Positions 48,698-56,266 of a DNA stretch of 64,000 nt are shown piece by piece. Origin of the DNA: Euzebya sp. (GTDB taxonomy: Bacteria; Actinomycetota; Nitriliruptoria; Euzebyales; Euzebyaceae); the NCBI RefSeq assembly GCF_964222135.1, contig NZ_CAXQBR010000104.1, positions 1 to 64,000 of the forward strand. Reading direction: 5' to 3'. The stretch's first letter is position 1, and every line of letters starts with the position of its first letter. Under the pieces are notes generated by a model, which saw only the letters and a list, made by a program, of their open reading frames with translations, was not told where the DNA came from and made no database searches. The position numbers and the translations under genes were made by a program.

Positions 48698-48740
48698 GAG
48701 TCCAAACCGCCCAGGAGTCAGACCGCCCAGGAGTTCAGAC
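48698..48740. repeat. Direct repeats in the glpK leader
   Basis: Two full copies and one partial copy of a 16-17-bp unit (GAGTCAGACCGCCCAG in the middle copy) lie just upstream of glpK. Each junction carries an AGGAG; the last one, 10 nt before the ATG, is the likely ribosome site. Confidence 0.6.
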
Positions 48741-48743
48741 AGC

Positions 48744-50255
48744 ATGGCCACCATCCTCACCATCGACGCCGGCACCACCGGTGTGACCGCGCTGCTCGTC
48801 GACGAGGCCGGCCAGCTGCTCGCGCGGGGGTACGCGGAGTTCCCCCAGCACTTCCCGCGACCCGGCTGGGTCGAGCACGACGGGGCGGAGATCACCGACG
48901 CGCTGCTCGACGCCTGCCGCGCGGCCCTCGACGAGGGGGGTATCGACGCCGCGGACCTGACCTGCATCGGGATCACCAACCAGCGCGAGACCGCGATCGT
49001 GTGGGACCGGGCGACGGGTGACCCGATCCACCACGCGATCGTCTGGCAGGACCGCCGGACCGCAGGGGTCTGCGACCGGCTCGTGTCCCACGGCCACGAC
49101 GCGGCGATACGGTCGACCACCGGCCTGGTCGTCGACGCGTACTTCTCGGGCACCAAGGTCGCGTGGCTCCTCGACCACGTGGAGGGGGCGCGGACGCGCG
49201 CCGAGGCCGGCGAGCTGGCGTTCGGCACGATCGACACGTGGGTGGTCCACCAGCTGACGGGCGGCGCGGCCCACGTCACCGAGCCGTCGAACGCGTGCCG
49301 CACGATGCTGTACGACATCGGCGCCCGGGAGTGGTCGCCGGCGATGTGCGAGCTGCTCGACGTGCCGATGTCGCTGCTCGCCGAGGTGCGGCCGAGCACG
49401 GGGGAGTTCGGGACCACCGACCCCGAGGTCTTCTTCGGCGCGTCGATCCCGATCACCGGGATCCTCGGCGACCAGCAGGCCGCGCTGTTCGGGCAGGGCT
49501 GCTGGACCGAGGGCACGTCGAAGAACACCTACGGCACCGGGTCCTTCGTGCTGCTCAACACCGGGTCGACGCGGCCGACGTCCGCGCGGCTCCTCGCCAG
49601 CATCGGCTGGGACCTGGGCGACGGGCCGACGTACGTGCTGGAGGGATCGATCTTCGTGACCGGTGCGGCGGTCCAGTGGCTGCGCGACGGCCTCGGGGTG
49701 ATCGAGTCGGCGGAGGAGACCGGGCCGCTGGCGGAGTCGGTGGGCGACACCGGCGACGTGTACCTCGTCCCGGCGTTCACCGGGTTGGGCGCCCCCCACT
49801 GGGACCCCTACGCGCGGGGGACGATCGTCGGGCTGACCAGGGGGACGACCCGGGCGCACCTGGCGCGGGCCGTCGTCGAGGCGATGGCGTTCCAGACCCG
49901 CGACGTGATCGAGGCGATGCAGGACGACTCGTCGGTCACGCTCGAGGAGCTCCGCGCCGACGGCGGCGCCTCCGCCATGGACCTGCTGTGCCAGCTCCAG
50001 GCGGACCTCCTCGGCGTGCCGGTCCTGCGTCCGCAGGTGCGCGAGACGACCGCGCTCGGCGCCGCGTTCGCCGCCGGGCTGGGCGCCGGCGTGTGGTCGT
50101 CGACGGACGACCTGGCCGACGTGTGGCAGCTCGACGCCCGGTTCGAGCCGTCCATGGACGACGACGAGCGCCACCGCCGCCAGCTGCGGTGGCGGGAGGC
50201 GGTGCACCGCTCCCGTGGCTGGGCCGTGGACGACGACGAGGGAGGCGTGGCGTGA
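48744..50255 (+). CDS. glpK: Glycerol kinase
   Basis: 503 aa from ATG 48744. Phosphorylates glycerol to glycerol-3-phosphate. FGGY-kinase motifs are complete: DAGTTGVTALL at the start, TNQRETAIVWDRATGDPIH, SGTKVAWLLDH, NTYGTGSFVLLNTG, and GAPHWDPYARGTIVGLTRGT. Overlaps the next, unknown gene by 4 nt (GTGA). No glpF or glpD is adjacent. Confidence 0.95.
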   Translation: MATILTIDAGTTGVTALLVDEAGQLLARGYAEFPQHFPRPGWVEHDGAEITDALLDACRAALDEGGIDAADLTCIGITNQRETAIVWDRATGDPIHHAIVWQDRRTAGVCDRLVSHGHDAAIRSTTGLVVDAYFSGTKVAWLLDHVEGARTRAEAGELAFGTIDTWVVHQLTGGAAHVTEPSNACRTMLYDIGAREWSPAMCELLDVPMSLLAEVRPSTGEFGTTDPEVFFGASIPITGILGDQQAALFGQGCWTEGTSKNTYGTGSFVLLNTGSTRPTSARLLASIGWDLGDGPTYVLEGSIFVTGAAVQWLRDGLGVIESAEETGPLAESVGDTGDVYLVPAFTGLGAPHWDPYARGTIVGLTRGTTRAHLARAVVEAMAFQTRDVIEAMQDDSSVTLEELRADGGASAMDLLCQLQADLLGVPVLRPQVRETTALGAAFAAGLGAGVWSSTDDLADVWQLDARFEPSMDDDERHRRQLRWREAVHRSRGWAVDDDEGGVA

Positions 50256-50815
50256 GCATGCAGCAGGCCTGGGACTTCGAGCTGTCGAGCGCGCTGGCCG
50301 CGCACCGGCCGACCCTCGGGTGGTTGCCCGACCACCTGGTGCAGCTGGTCCCCGAGGAGCCCGTAGCCGCGCACCTGCTCAGCATGGCGAGCGACCTGTG
50401 CGACGCCGGCCACGTCCACCTGGACATCATCCTGTGGCTCCTCACCGACGTCGAGCTGCACTCGGTGATCGTGTCCGAGGAGCACTACGACCGCGGTCCC
50501 GAGGACGTCGAGACCACGTTCGAGGCGACGGTGTCGAGCCACCCGCTCGACACCGTCGTGGGCACCCAGATCTCGACGGCGAGCCACCCCGACGGGTTGC
50601 AGCTCGACGTGTCGCTCGCCGTCATGCTGGACACCCCCGGCCACACCGGGCACGCGGACGCCGTCGGGGTCGACGAGGAGGACGTCTTCAGCTACGCGCT
50701 CGCCCTGCAGCCCGCGTCGTTGAACTTCACCGTCGGGCCGGAGAAGACCGACGAGCTGGTGATGTTCGGCCGCGACCTGCTCGACGCCCGCAACGCGCTC
50801 CTCCGCCGGCGGTAG
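50252..50815 (+). CDS. Unknown 187-aa soluble protein coupled to glpK
   Basis: 187 aa from GTG 50252 (ATG 50258 is possible), overlapping the glpK stop. The N-terminal half is helical (ALAAHRPTLGWLPDHLVQLV, HLLSMASDLCDAGHVHLDII), followed by a beta-rich stretch (VSSHPLDTVVGTQISTASH). No family, signal peptide or catalytic motif was recognised. Coupling to glpK suggests co-expression with glycerol use, but nothing in its sequence shows a link to it. Confidence 0.7.
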   Translation: MSMQQAWDFELSSALAAHRPTLGWLPDHLVQLVPEEPVAAHLLSMASDLCDAGHVHLDIILWLLTDVELHSVIVSEEHYDRGPEDVETTFEATVSSHPLDTVVGTQISTASHPDGLQLDVSLAVMLDTPGHTGHADAVGVDEEDVFSYALALQPASLNFTVGPEKTDELVMFGRDLLDARNALLRRR

Positions 50816-50821
50816 AGGAGG

Positions 50822-51568
50822 TCAGGCCGCCTGCTTCTCCTCGTCGATCTGGCGGCCGAGGGCGGCGAGGTCACCTGATCCGATCTCGGCCTGGCCGGAC
50901 TTGACCGCGGCGGCGTACTCGTCGACGTACTCCTGGCCGCTCAAGAGCATCAGCTCGTACATCAGCTCGTCCGTGGCGCTGCGCAGCACGAAGCGGTCGT
51001 CGTCGCGGCCGGCGTAGCGGCTGAAGTCGAGCGGCTGGCCGATCCGCACGCCGACGTCGCCGCCGAGGCGGGGCACCTTCGCGCCCGGGGGGAGGATGTC
51101 GAACACGCCGAGCATGGCGACGGGGATGATCGGCACCCCCGTGCGCAGGGCCAGGCGGACGGGGCCGGTCTTGCCCCGGTACAGCCGGCCGTCGGGCGTG
51201 CGGGTGCCCTCTGGGTAGATGCCGAGCAACTTGCCCTGCTCGAGGATCTCCTGGCCCTTCTGCAGCGACCGCTCCGCGGCGTCCCCGCCCTCGCGGTTGA
51301 TCGGCATGACGCCGACGTTCTCGAAGAAGTACTTCTGCCAGCCGGAGAAGTAGTCGCTCTTGCCGAGGAAGAAGATCGGCCGGTCGACGTAGGCCGGAAG
51401 GAAGAAGTGGTCGAGGAACGACAGGTGGTTCGAGGCGAGGATCGCCGGGCCGGTCGCCGGGATGTGCTCCACCCCCTCGATCGAGGGGCGGTACACAGCT
51501 GTCAGCACAGGCGGCAGCACGGCGTGGATGGTCCTGTAGAGCAGGGGCATCCGTTCATCTCGAGCCAC
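50822..51568 (-). CDS. 1-acyl-glycerol-3-phosphate acyltransferase (PlsC-like)
   Basis: 248 aa from GTG 51568 (GGAGG 5 nt upstream). Membrane-associated acyltransferase of phospholipid synthesis. The HX4D motif is NHLSFLD near residues 47-53, with block III in GIYPEGTRTPDGRLYRGKTG and block IV in VPIIPVAM. Acyl acceptor is inferred, not shown. It converges on the glpK-linked gene with a 6-nt gap. Confidence 0.9.
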   Translation of the reverse strand: MARDERMPLLYRTIHAVLPPVLTAVYRPSIEGVEHIPATGPAILASNHLSFLDHFFLPAYVDRPIFFLGKSDYFSGWQKYFFENVGVMPINREGGDAAERSLQKGQEILEQGKLLGIYPEGTRTPDGRLYRGKTGPVRLALRTGVPIIPVAMLGVFDILPPGAKVPRLGGDVGVRIGQPLDFSRYAGRDDDRFVLRSATDELMYELMLLSGQEYVDEYAAAVKSGQAEIGSGDLAALGRQIDEEKQAA

Positions 51569-51629
51569 CGGTCCTCCGTTTCCTCTTCTCGCTCCACCGG
51601 CTGGTAAGAAGTGTTCCCCCGAACGGGTC

Positions 51630-52154
51630 GTGAGAAGTCTAGTGGACGCACCCGATCAGACGAGGGCCGACGACGTGGACCCCCAGCACGGGCGGGGCAC
51701 CGCCCTGACCGCATTCGACCGCCGCACCGCGCAGGCGGTCGTCACGGTGCTCGGACGCGCGGGCATCGACGCCTGGCTCGCGGGCGTGGACGCCGAGGAG
51801 GCGGAGGTGCACGTCCCCGAGGGCCGCCGCGACGAGGCCCTCCGCGCGCTGGGTGCGCGGATGGAGGAGGTGCGCCAGGCCGCCGCGGAGGTCGACGCGG
51901 CCGAGGCCCGGCGCCGTGGTGATCGGGGGCGCGCCCCCCGGGCGGCCCCGCGGGATCCCGACGACGTGCACGACGGCCCGCCGTTGGTGATGGAGCGGCT
52001 CCGCGGGATGGGTTGGCTCCTCGCCGTCCTGCTGGTCCCGCTGCTGGCGGTCACGCTCGCCCCGACCCTGCGCGGTGACGTGGCGATCCGCGCGGTGGTG
52101 GTCGTGGCGGTGGTCGTGGTCGCCGTGATCGTGTACCGGCGGCGGCGGTCCTGA
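51630..52154 (+). CDS. Membrane protein of unknown function
   Basis: 174 aa if started at GTG 51630 (GTG 51642 is possible). The first half is soluble and contains a 60-residue segment like DUF2007-type signal-transduction modules (VVTVLGRAGIDAWLAGVDAEE, VHVPEGRRDEALRALG); the second half has two transmembrane helices at about 126-170. Its stop overlaps the likely CTG start of the UbiA gene, suggesting co-translation. Confidence 0.65.
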   Translation: MRSLVDAPDQTRADDVDPQHGRGTALTAFDRRTAQAVVTVLGRAGIDAWLAGVDAEEAEVHVPEGRRDEALRALGARMEEVRQAAAEVDAAEARRRGDRGRAPRAAPRDPDDVHDGPPLVMERLRGMGWLLAVLLVPLLAVTLAPTLRGDVAIRAVVVVAVVVVAVIVYRRRRS

Positions 52155-52984
52155 CCACGCCGACCGGTCTGCTGGCGGCGTCCCACCCGGGACCTTCGGC
52201 GGTCGTCGCGATCACGGCGCTCGGCCTGGCCGTGGCGGCCGGGGCCGGGCCGGGTCGCAGCGCCCTCGTCGTCGCCGCGGTCGCCTGCGGGCAGCTGTCG
52301 ATCGGGTGGTCCAACGATTGGCTCGACGCCGTCCGCGGGCTCGACGACGACCGGCAGGACAAGGCGGTGGGCACCGGCCGGGCGACCGTCGGGGCGGTGC
52401 GCACCGCGGCCCTCGTGGCGCTGGCCGCCTGCGTCGTGCTGTCGGCCCTCCTCGGCCCCCTCGCGGCCGCGGTGCACCTGGTGGCCGTCGCGGGCGGCTG
52501 GGCCTACAACGCGCGGTTGAAGACGACGGCCCTGAGCCCCCTCCCCTACCTGGTGTCCTTCGGGTTGCTCCCCTCGGTCGTGACCGCCGCCGCGGGCGCC
52601 GGCGCGGCGCCGGTGTGGGCGACGGCGACCGGCGCGTGCTTCGGGGTCGGCGGGCACTTCGCCAACGTCCTGCCCGACCTGGCCGTCGACGCGGCTGCGG
52701 GGGTGCGGGGGCTCCCCCACCGGGTGGGTCGGGCCGGGACGCTCGCCGGCACCGTCGGGGCGCTCGGGGTCGGGGCGGCGACGGTCCTGGTCGTCCCCGG
52801 GGACGCGGCGGTGGACCCGCTGACCGCGGGCGTCGCGGCGGTGGTCGCCGGGCTGCTCGTGGCGGTGCTGGGCCTGGGGGCGGCTCGTCGGGACGAAGCG
52901 GCCTACCGCGCCGCGATGGCCACCGGGCTGCTCATCGTCGCCCTGCTCGTGGTCCGCGGTGACGCGCTGGTGGGCGCGGCCTAG
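52151..52984 (+). CDS. UbiA-family prenyltransferase with probable CTG start
   Basis: About 277 aa; integral membrane protein that transfers a polyprenyl chain to an aromatic or small acceptor. Asp motifs are NDWLDAVRGLDDDRQDKA (motif 1) and DLAVDAAAGVRGLPHRVG (motif 2). The first GTG (52232) would lose the conserved N-terminal ASHPGPS segment and helix 1; the frame is open back to CTG 52151, which overlaps the preceding stop as CTGA, so CTG is the likely start. The 3' end overlaps the convergent homogentisate-type enzyme by 4 nt. Acceptor unknown. Confidence 0.82.
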   Translation: MTTPTGLLAASHPGPSAVVAITALGLAVAAGAGPGRSALVVAAVACGQLSIGWSNDWLDAVRGLDDDRQDKAVGTGRATVGAVRTAALVALAACVVLSALLGPLAAAVHLVAVAGGWAYNARLKTTALSPLPYLVSFGLLPSVVTAAAGAGAAPVWATATGACFGVGGHFANVLPDLAVDAAAGVRGLPHRVGRAGTLAGTVGALGVGAATVLVVPGDAAVDPLTAGVAAVVAGLLVAVLGLGAARRDEAAYRAAMATGLLIVALLVVRGDALVGAA

Positions 52985-53871
52985 AGGACCGCCGCGACCG
53001 GGAAGGCCACGTACTCGGCGAAGAAGAGCAACCAGATCTGGGAGTAGAACCGCTTGAGCGAGGCGGGGTCGTCGGAGTCGATGCGCCGGGCGATGACGGC
53101 GAGGGCGGCCAGCAGGGCCACGTGGCCGACCGCGAGCAGGGTGCCGTTGACCCCCGCCAACCCGACGACGCCGGCGACGATCAGGGACACGTAGCACGCG
53201 GCGAGGATCGCGAGGCCGACGGCGAGGACGCGCGTCAACCCGACCCGCAGGACGAGGGTGGCGATGCCGTGCTGGGCGTCGCCGACCGCGTCGGGGATGT
53301 CCTTGAACCAGCTGATGGCGATCGTCAGGCCGAGCACCATCCCGGTCAGCGCCCAGACGTGCTGGGGGATCGCCGCCGCGCCCGCCACCCCCGCGTGGAA
53401 GTGCGCGTACACGAACAGGTTCACCGTCAGCGCGCGCACCGACGTGATCGACGCGGCCGCGGCGACGTGGAACCGCTTGAGGCGCAACGGCGGCACGGAG
53501 TACGCCGTCCCGACCGCCAGGCCGATCAGGACCGCGGCGAGCAGCCACGGCCCCGCCACCACCGCGGCCCCCACGGCGACCAGCGCGGACAGCGCCACCC
53601 AGGTCCGACCCGTCCGGACCGTGATCGCCCCGGCCGCGAGGGGCAGGCCCGGCTTGTTGATCCGGTCGATCTCCACGTCGGTCAGCTGGTTGATGCCGAC
53701 GATGTAGACGTTGGTGGCGAGGGCGGCGAGCAGCGCGAGGGCCAGCGACCCGACGCCGGCGGCAGCAGGCCCCTCCCCCGTCCATGCCCCGGCCATCGCC
53801 CACAGCCCGACGACCGCCAGCACCGTGCCGATGATCGTGTGGGGTCGCGCTAAGCCGACGAAGCCGGCCAC
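52981..53871 (-). CDS. Homogentisate prenyltransferase-like UbiA enzyme
   Basis: 296 aa from GTG 53871. The signature sequences fit homogentisate phytyl/solanesyl-transferases: NQLTDVEIDRINKPGLPLAAG (split: NQLTDVEIDRINKPGLPL) near residues 60-78, and KDIPDAVGDAQHGIATLVLR near 185. These enzymes open the route to tocopherol or plastoquinone in phototrophs. About nine helices. No clear ribosome site precedes it; the start lies within the disrupted 3' end of the ROK gene, so it may depend on coupled translation. Confidence 0.88.
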   Translation of the reverse strand: MAGFVGLARPHTIIGTVLAVVGLWAMAGAWTGEGPAAAGVGSLALALLAALATNVYIVGINQLTDVEIDRINKPGLPLAAGAITVRTGRTWVALSALVAVGAAVVAGPWLLAAVLIGLAVGTAYSVPPLRLKRFHVAAAASITSVRALTVNLFVYAHFHAGVAGAAAIPQHVWALTGMVLGLTIAISWFKDIPDAVGDAQHGIATLVLRVGLTRVLAVGLAILAACYVSLIVAGVVGLAGVNGTLLAVGHVALLAALAVIARRIDSDDPASLKRFYSQIWLLFFAEYVAFPVAAVL

Positions 53872-54823
53872 CGGCGATCTCGGGGGAGGCGTCGCGCAGC
53901 GCCAGCAGCGCGGCGCCGACCATGCCGGCGTCGGGACCGAGCTCGGCCGGGACGACGGGCACCTCCGGTCGGTGCCCGTGGCCCATCACGTGCTCGGCCA
54001 GCGCCTGTCGGGCCGGTTCGAGGATCAGCTCGCCCGCGGCGGCCGCGCCGCCGCCCACCACGACGATCTCGGGGTCGAAGGCGTTGACCACGCTGGCGAT
54101 CCCGACGCCGAGGTAGCGACCGACCGTCGTGAGGATCTCGACCGCGGGGGCGACCCCGTCCACCGCGGCGTCCCCCAGCGCCTCGGGAGTGGGCGGTTCG
54201 GATCCGTCGAGCGGCGTGCCGGCGAAGCGGCCCGCGGCGTGCGCGGCGGTGGCCATCCGGCGCATCGCCGTGCCGCTGGCGTAGGCCTCGAGCTCGCCCT
54301 CGACGCCGCTCGGTCCCGGTTCGCCGCCGATCTCGACGATGATGTGGCCGAGCTCGCCGGCGAAGCCGTGGGAGCCCCGCAGCAGCTCGCCGCCGATGAT
54401 GAGGCCACCGCCGACGCCGGTGCCGAGGGTGAACAGCGCCATCGCCTCGCGGATGTCGCGTGCCGCGCCGACGGCGAACTCCCCCCACGCCGCCGCGCTC
54501 GCGTCGTTCTCGACGAGCACGTGGGGGTTCCCGAGCCGCGCGGACATCTGCTGGCCGAGGGGGTACTCCGACAGCGAGATGTTCGGTCCGTAGCGGGTCA
54601 CCCCCTCCCGGGTCACGAGGGCGGGGAAGCCGATCCCGAGCGGCATCGAGGTGCAGTCCTCGCCGTCGCACAGCGTGGTGATCGCGGCGACGATCGCCTC
54701 GACCAGCTCATCGCCGTCCTTCGGGGTCGGCCGCAGGTCCCGGTGCTCGACGGTGCCGTCGGCGGCGACCAGGCCGCTCAGGATCTTGGTGCCGCCGACG
54801 TCGACACCGATGGCCTGGCCCAC
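53850..54823 (-). CDS. ROK-family glucokinase with disrupted 3' end
   Basis: Sugar kinase of the ROK family, GTG start 54823, one base after the baeRF stop. DVGGTK near residue 9 and TLGTGVGGGLIIGGELLRG are intact, with GELGH His at the active site. The family zinc motif CXCGXXGC is missing: the segment reads GGEPGPSGVEGELEAYASG. The expected end is about residue 320 (GMVGAALLALRDAS), but the frame has no stop there and stays open for about 2 kb through other genes. A TAG at 53850-53852 would be reached if one base were inserted, most simply in the C5 run at 53886-53890. The end given assumes this. Confidence 0.7.
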
Positions 54824-54824
54824 C

Positions 54825-55922
54825 TCAGAACCGCAGGAGCGCGGCGACGGGGTGGCCGTCGAGGCGGGAGGGGTCGCGGAACAGCTCGATGCGGGCACCG
54901 CCGAGCACGCACTGCTCGATGACCTCGTCGATCAGGTCCTCGACGGGGGTGACGGGCCCGCCGAACGCCTCGGCGTCCTGGGCGTGCAGCGTCAGCATGC
55001 CGGTTGCGGACTGGTACCCGGGCTGGCCCGCCCCCTCCACGACGAAGAGGGTCTCGACCCGCCGCTCATTGCAGGCCTCGAGGACGTGCCGCAGTCCGCG
55101 GGCGACCCGCTCGGACTGGCCGTCACCGGCGGCGAGCCGGTCGAGCAGCTCGCGGCGCCGTCCGGACACGCGCTCCTGCTCGACGGTCGCGAAGGCGTCG
55201 AGCAGCTCCTCCTTCGAGGGGGCGGAGGGGAGGGACACCTCGCCGTGCACGACCGCCTCGAGGTAGGGGTGCAGGGTCTTGCGGAACTGCTCGACCTCCT
55301 GGTGGGGGCCGGCCAGGACGAGCGCGTCGAACGCGTCGTCGGTGTGGACCTGGCGGAACGCCTCGGCGGCGTCCTTGAAGTGGTGGAGGAGCGCGTGCTC
55401 GATGTTCCGCGCGAACCGGGCCTGGGACCACCCGCCGGTGTCGTGCTGGCCGGGGACGTCGGAGTCGATCTGGTGGTACTCGACCATGCGACCCAGGCGG
55501 TAGCGGAACAGCCGGGCGGAGTCGCGCTCGATCAGCGCCAGGCCGATGTGCATGTGGCGGCCGAGCATCGCCTGCAGCGGCACCACGTAGGGCCGGTCGT
55601 TGACGCGGGCGATGTTGCGGAACGGCTCGGCGGTGTGGATGCGGTCGAAGATCACGCCGCCCGAGGCGAACAGGCCGAGCCCCTTCACGCCCTCGCGGTT
55701 GAAGTCCTCGCCGACCCAGCGGCGGATCGCCTCGGCGTCTGCGGCCACCGATCCGCCGTCGTCGCCGGCGACGGCGTCGCGGAGCAGCGCCTCCAGCCGG
55801 GCCTCGTAGTCGGCAGCCCGCGGGAACCGGGCCCCGTCGGTGTTGAGGAAGACCGATGTCACGGGGTCGTCCGTCACCGGTCTACTCACCAGTGCCTTGA
55901 TGCCGCTGGCGGTCAGCTCCAT
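54825..55922 (-). CDS. Bacterial archaeo-eukaryotic release-factor family protein (baeRF/Vms1-like)
   Basis: 365 aa from ATG 55922 (GGAGGG upstream). Has the eRF1/Vms1-like fold pattern: RFPRAADYEARLEALL, GLGLFASGGVIF, and a loop HDTGGWSQARF at residues 160-170 where eRF1 has GGQ, then ALVLAGPHQEVEQFRKTL and CNERRVETLFVVEG. This group is proposed to act on stalled ribosomes or peptidyl-tRNA, but bacterial members are little studied. The gene lies between ROK and DUF5304-ArsA genes. Confidence 0.85.
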   Translation of the reverse strand: MELTASGIKALVSRPVTDDPVTSVFLNTDGARFPRAADYEARLEALLRDAVAGDDGGSVAADAEAIRRWVGEDFNREGVKGLGLFASGGVIFDRIHTAEPFRNIARVNDRPYVVPLQAMLGRHMHIGLALIERDSARLFRYRLGRMVEYHQIDSDVPGQHDTGGWSQARFARNIEHALLHHFKDAAEAFRQVHTDDAFDALVLAGPHQEVEQFRKTLHPYLEAVVHGEVSLPSAPSKEELLDAFATVEQERVSGRRRELLDRLAAGDGQSERVARGLRHVLEACNERRVETLFVVEGAGQPGYQSATGMLTLHAQDAEAFGGPVTPVEDLIDEVIEQCVLGGARIELFRDPSRLDGHPVAALLRF

Positions 55923-55941
55923 GCGCAGAACCCTCCGATGA

Positions 55942-56214
55942 TCAGTCGATGTGTACCCGCGTCAACCTATCGTTCATGACCGCCTGCGCGCGGTCCGACG
56001 CCTCGACGTGCCCCTCGGCGACGACCTTCACGGCCAGCGCGAGCTCCCGCGCGGCGGCCAGGAGGTGGGCGGTCACGTCGGGGCGCGAGGTGCCGACGGC
56101 TTGCAGCACCACGCAGATCGGGCACAGCTGGCACTCGGGGCTGCCGCCGAACCCGTGGGTGTGCGGGCGCGAGGTCGCCGACTGATCGTGGCCGGCATCG
56201 GTCGGGTCGCTCAC
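55942..56214 (-). CDS. Small CxxC protein, DUF5304-like
   Basis: 90 aa from GTG 56214. A cysteine motif CQLCPIC near residues 28-34 is followed by a helix (AHLLAAARELALAVKVV). Small proteins with this layout occur next to ROK glucokinase and ArsA genes in actinobacteria such as Streptomyces, where the equivalent gene is reported to affect glucokinase and carbon catabolite repression. Family assignment is from memory and moderate. Confidence 0.7.
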   Translation of the reverse strand: MSDPTDAGHDQSATSRPHTHGFGGSPECQLCPICVVLQAVGTSRPDVTAHLLAAARELALAVKVVAEGHVEASDRAQAVMNDRLTRVHID

Positions 56215-56266
56215 AGGGTCGTCGAGTCTACGGGGCCGGCCCGGACGCGGCGGTGGCGGCGACCGG

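Noticed and set aside
51612-51623. GTTC-N4-GAAC palindrome before the 51630 gene as a LexA box
   Set aside because: Its half-sites are in the opposite order to the LexA consensus GAAC-N4-GTTC, so it is not an SOS box.
51656-53849. Genuine 1080-aa ROK fusion protein
   Set aside because: The part beyond residue about 325 is an Arg/Gly/Pro-rich frame running along the prenyltransferase gene and antisense to others, with no domain, typical of a high-GC shadow frame.
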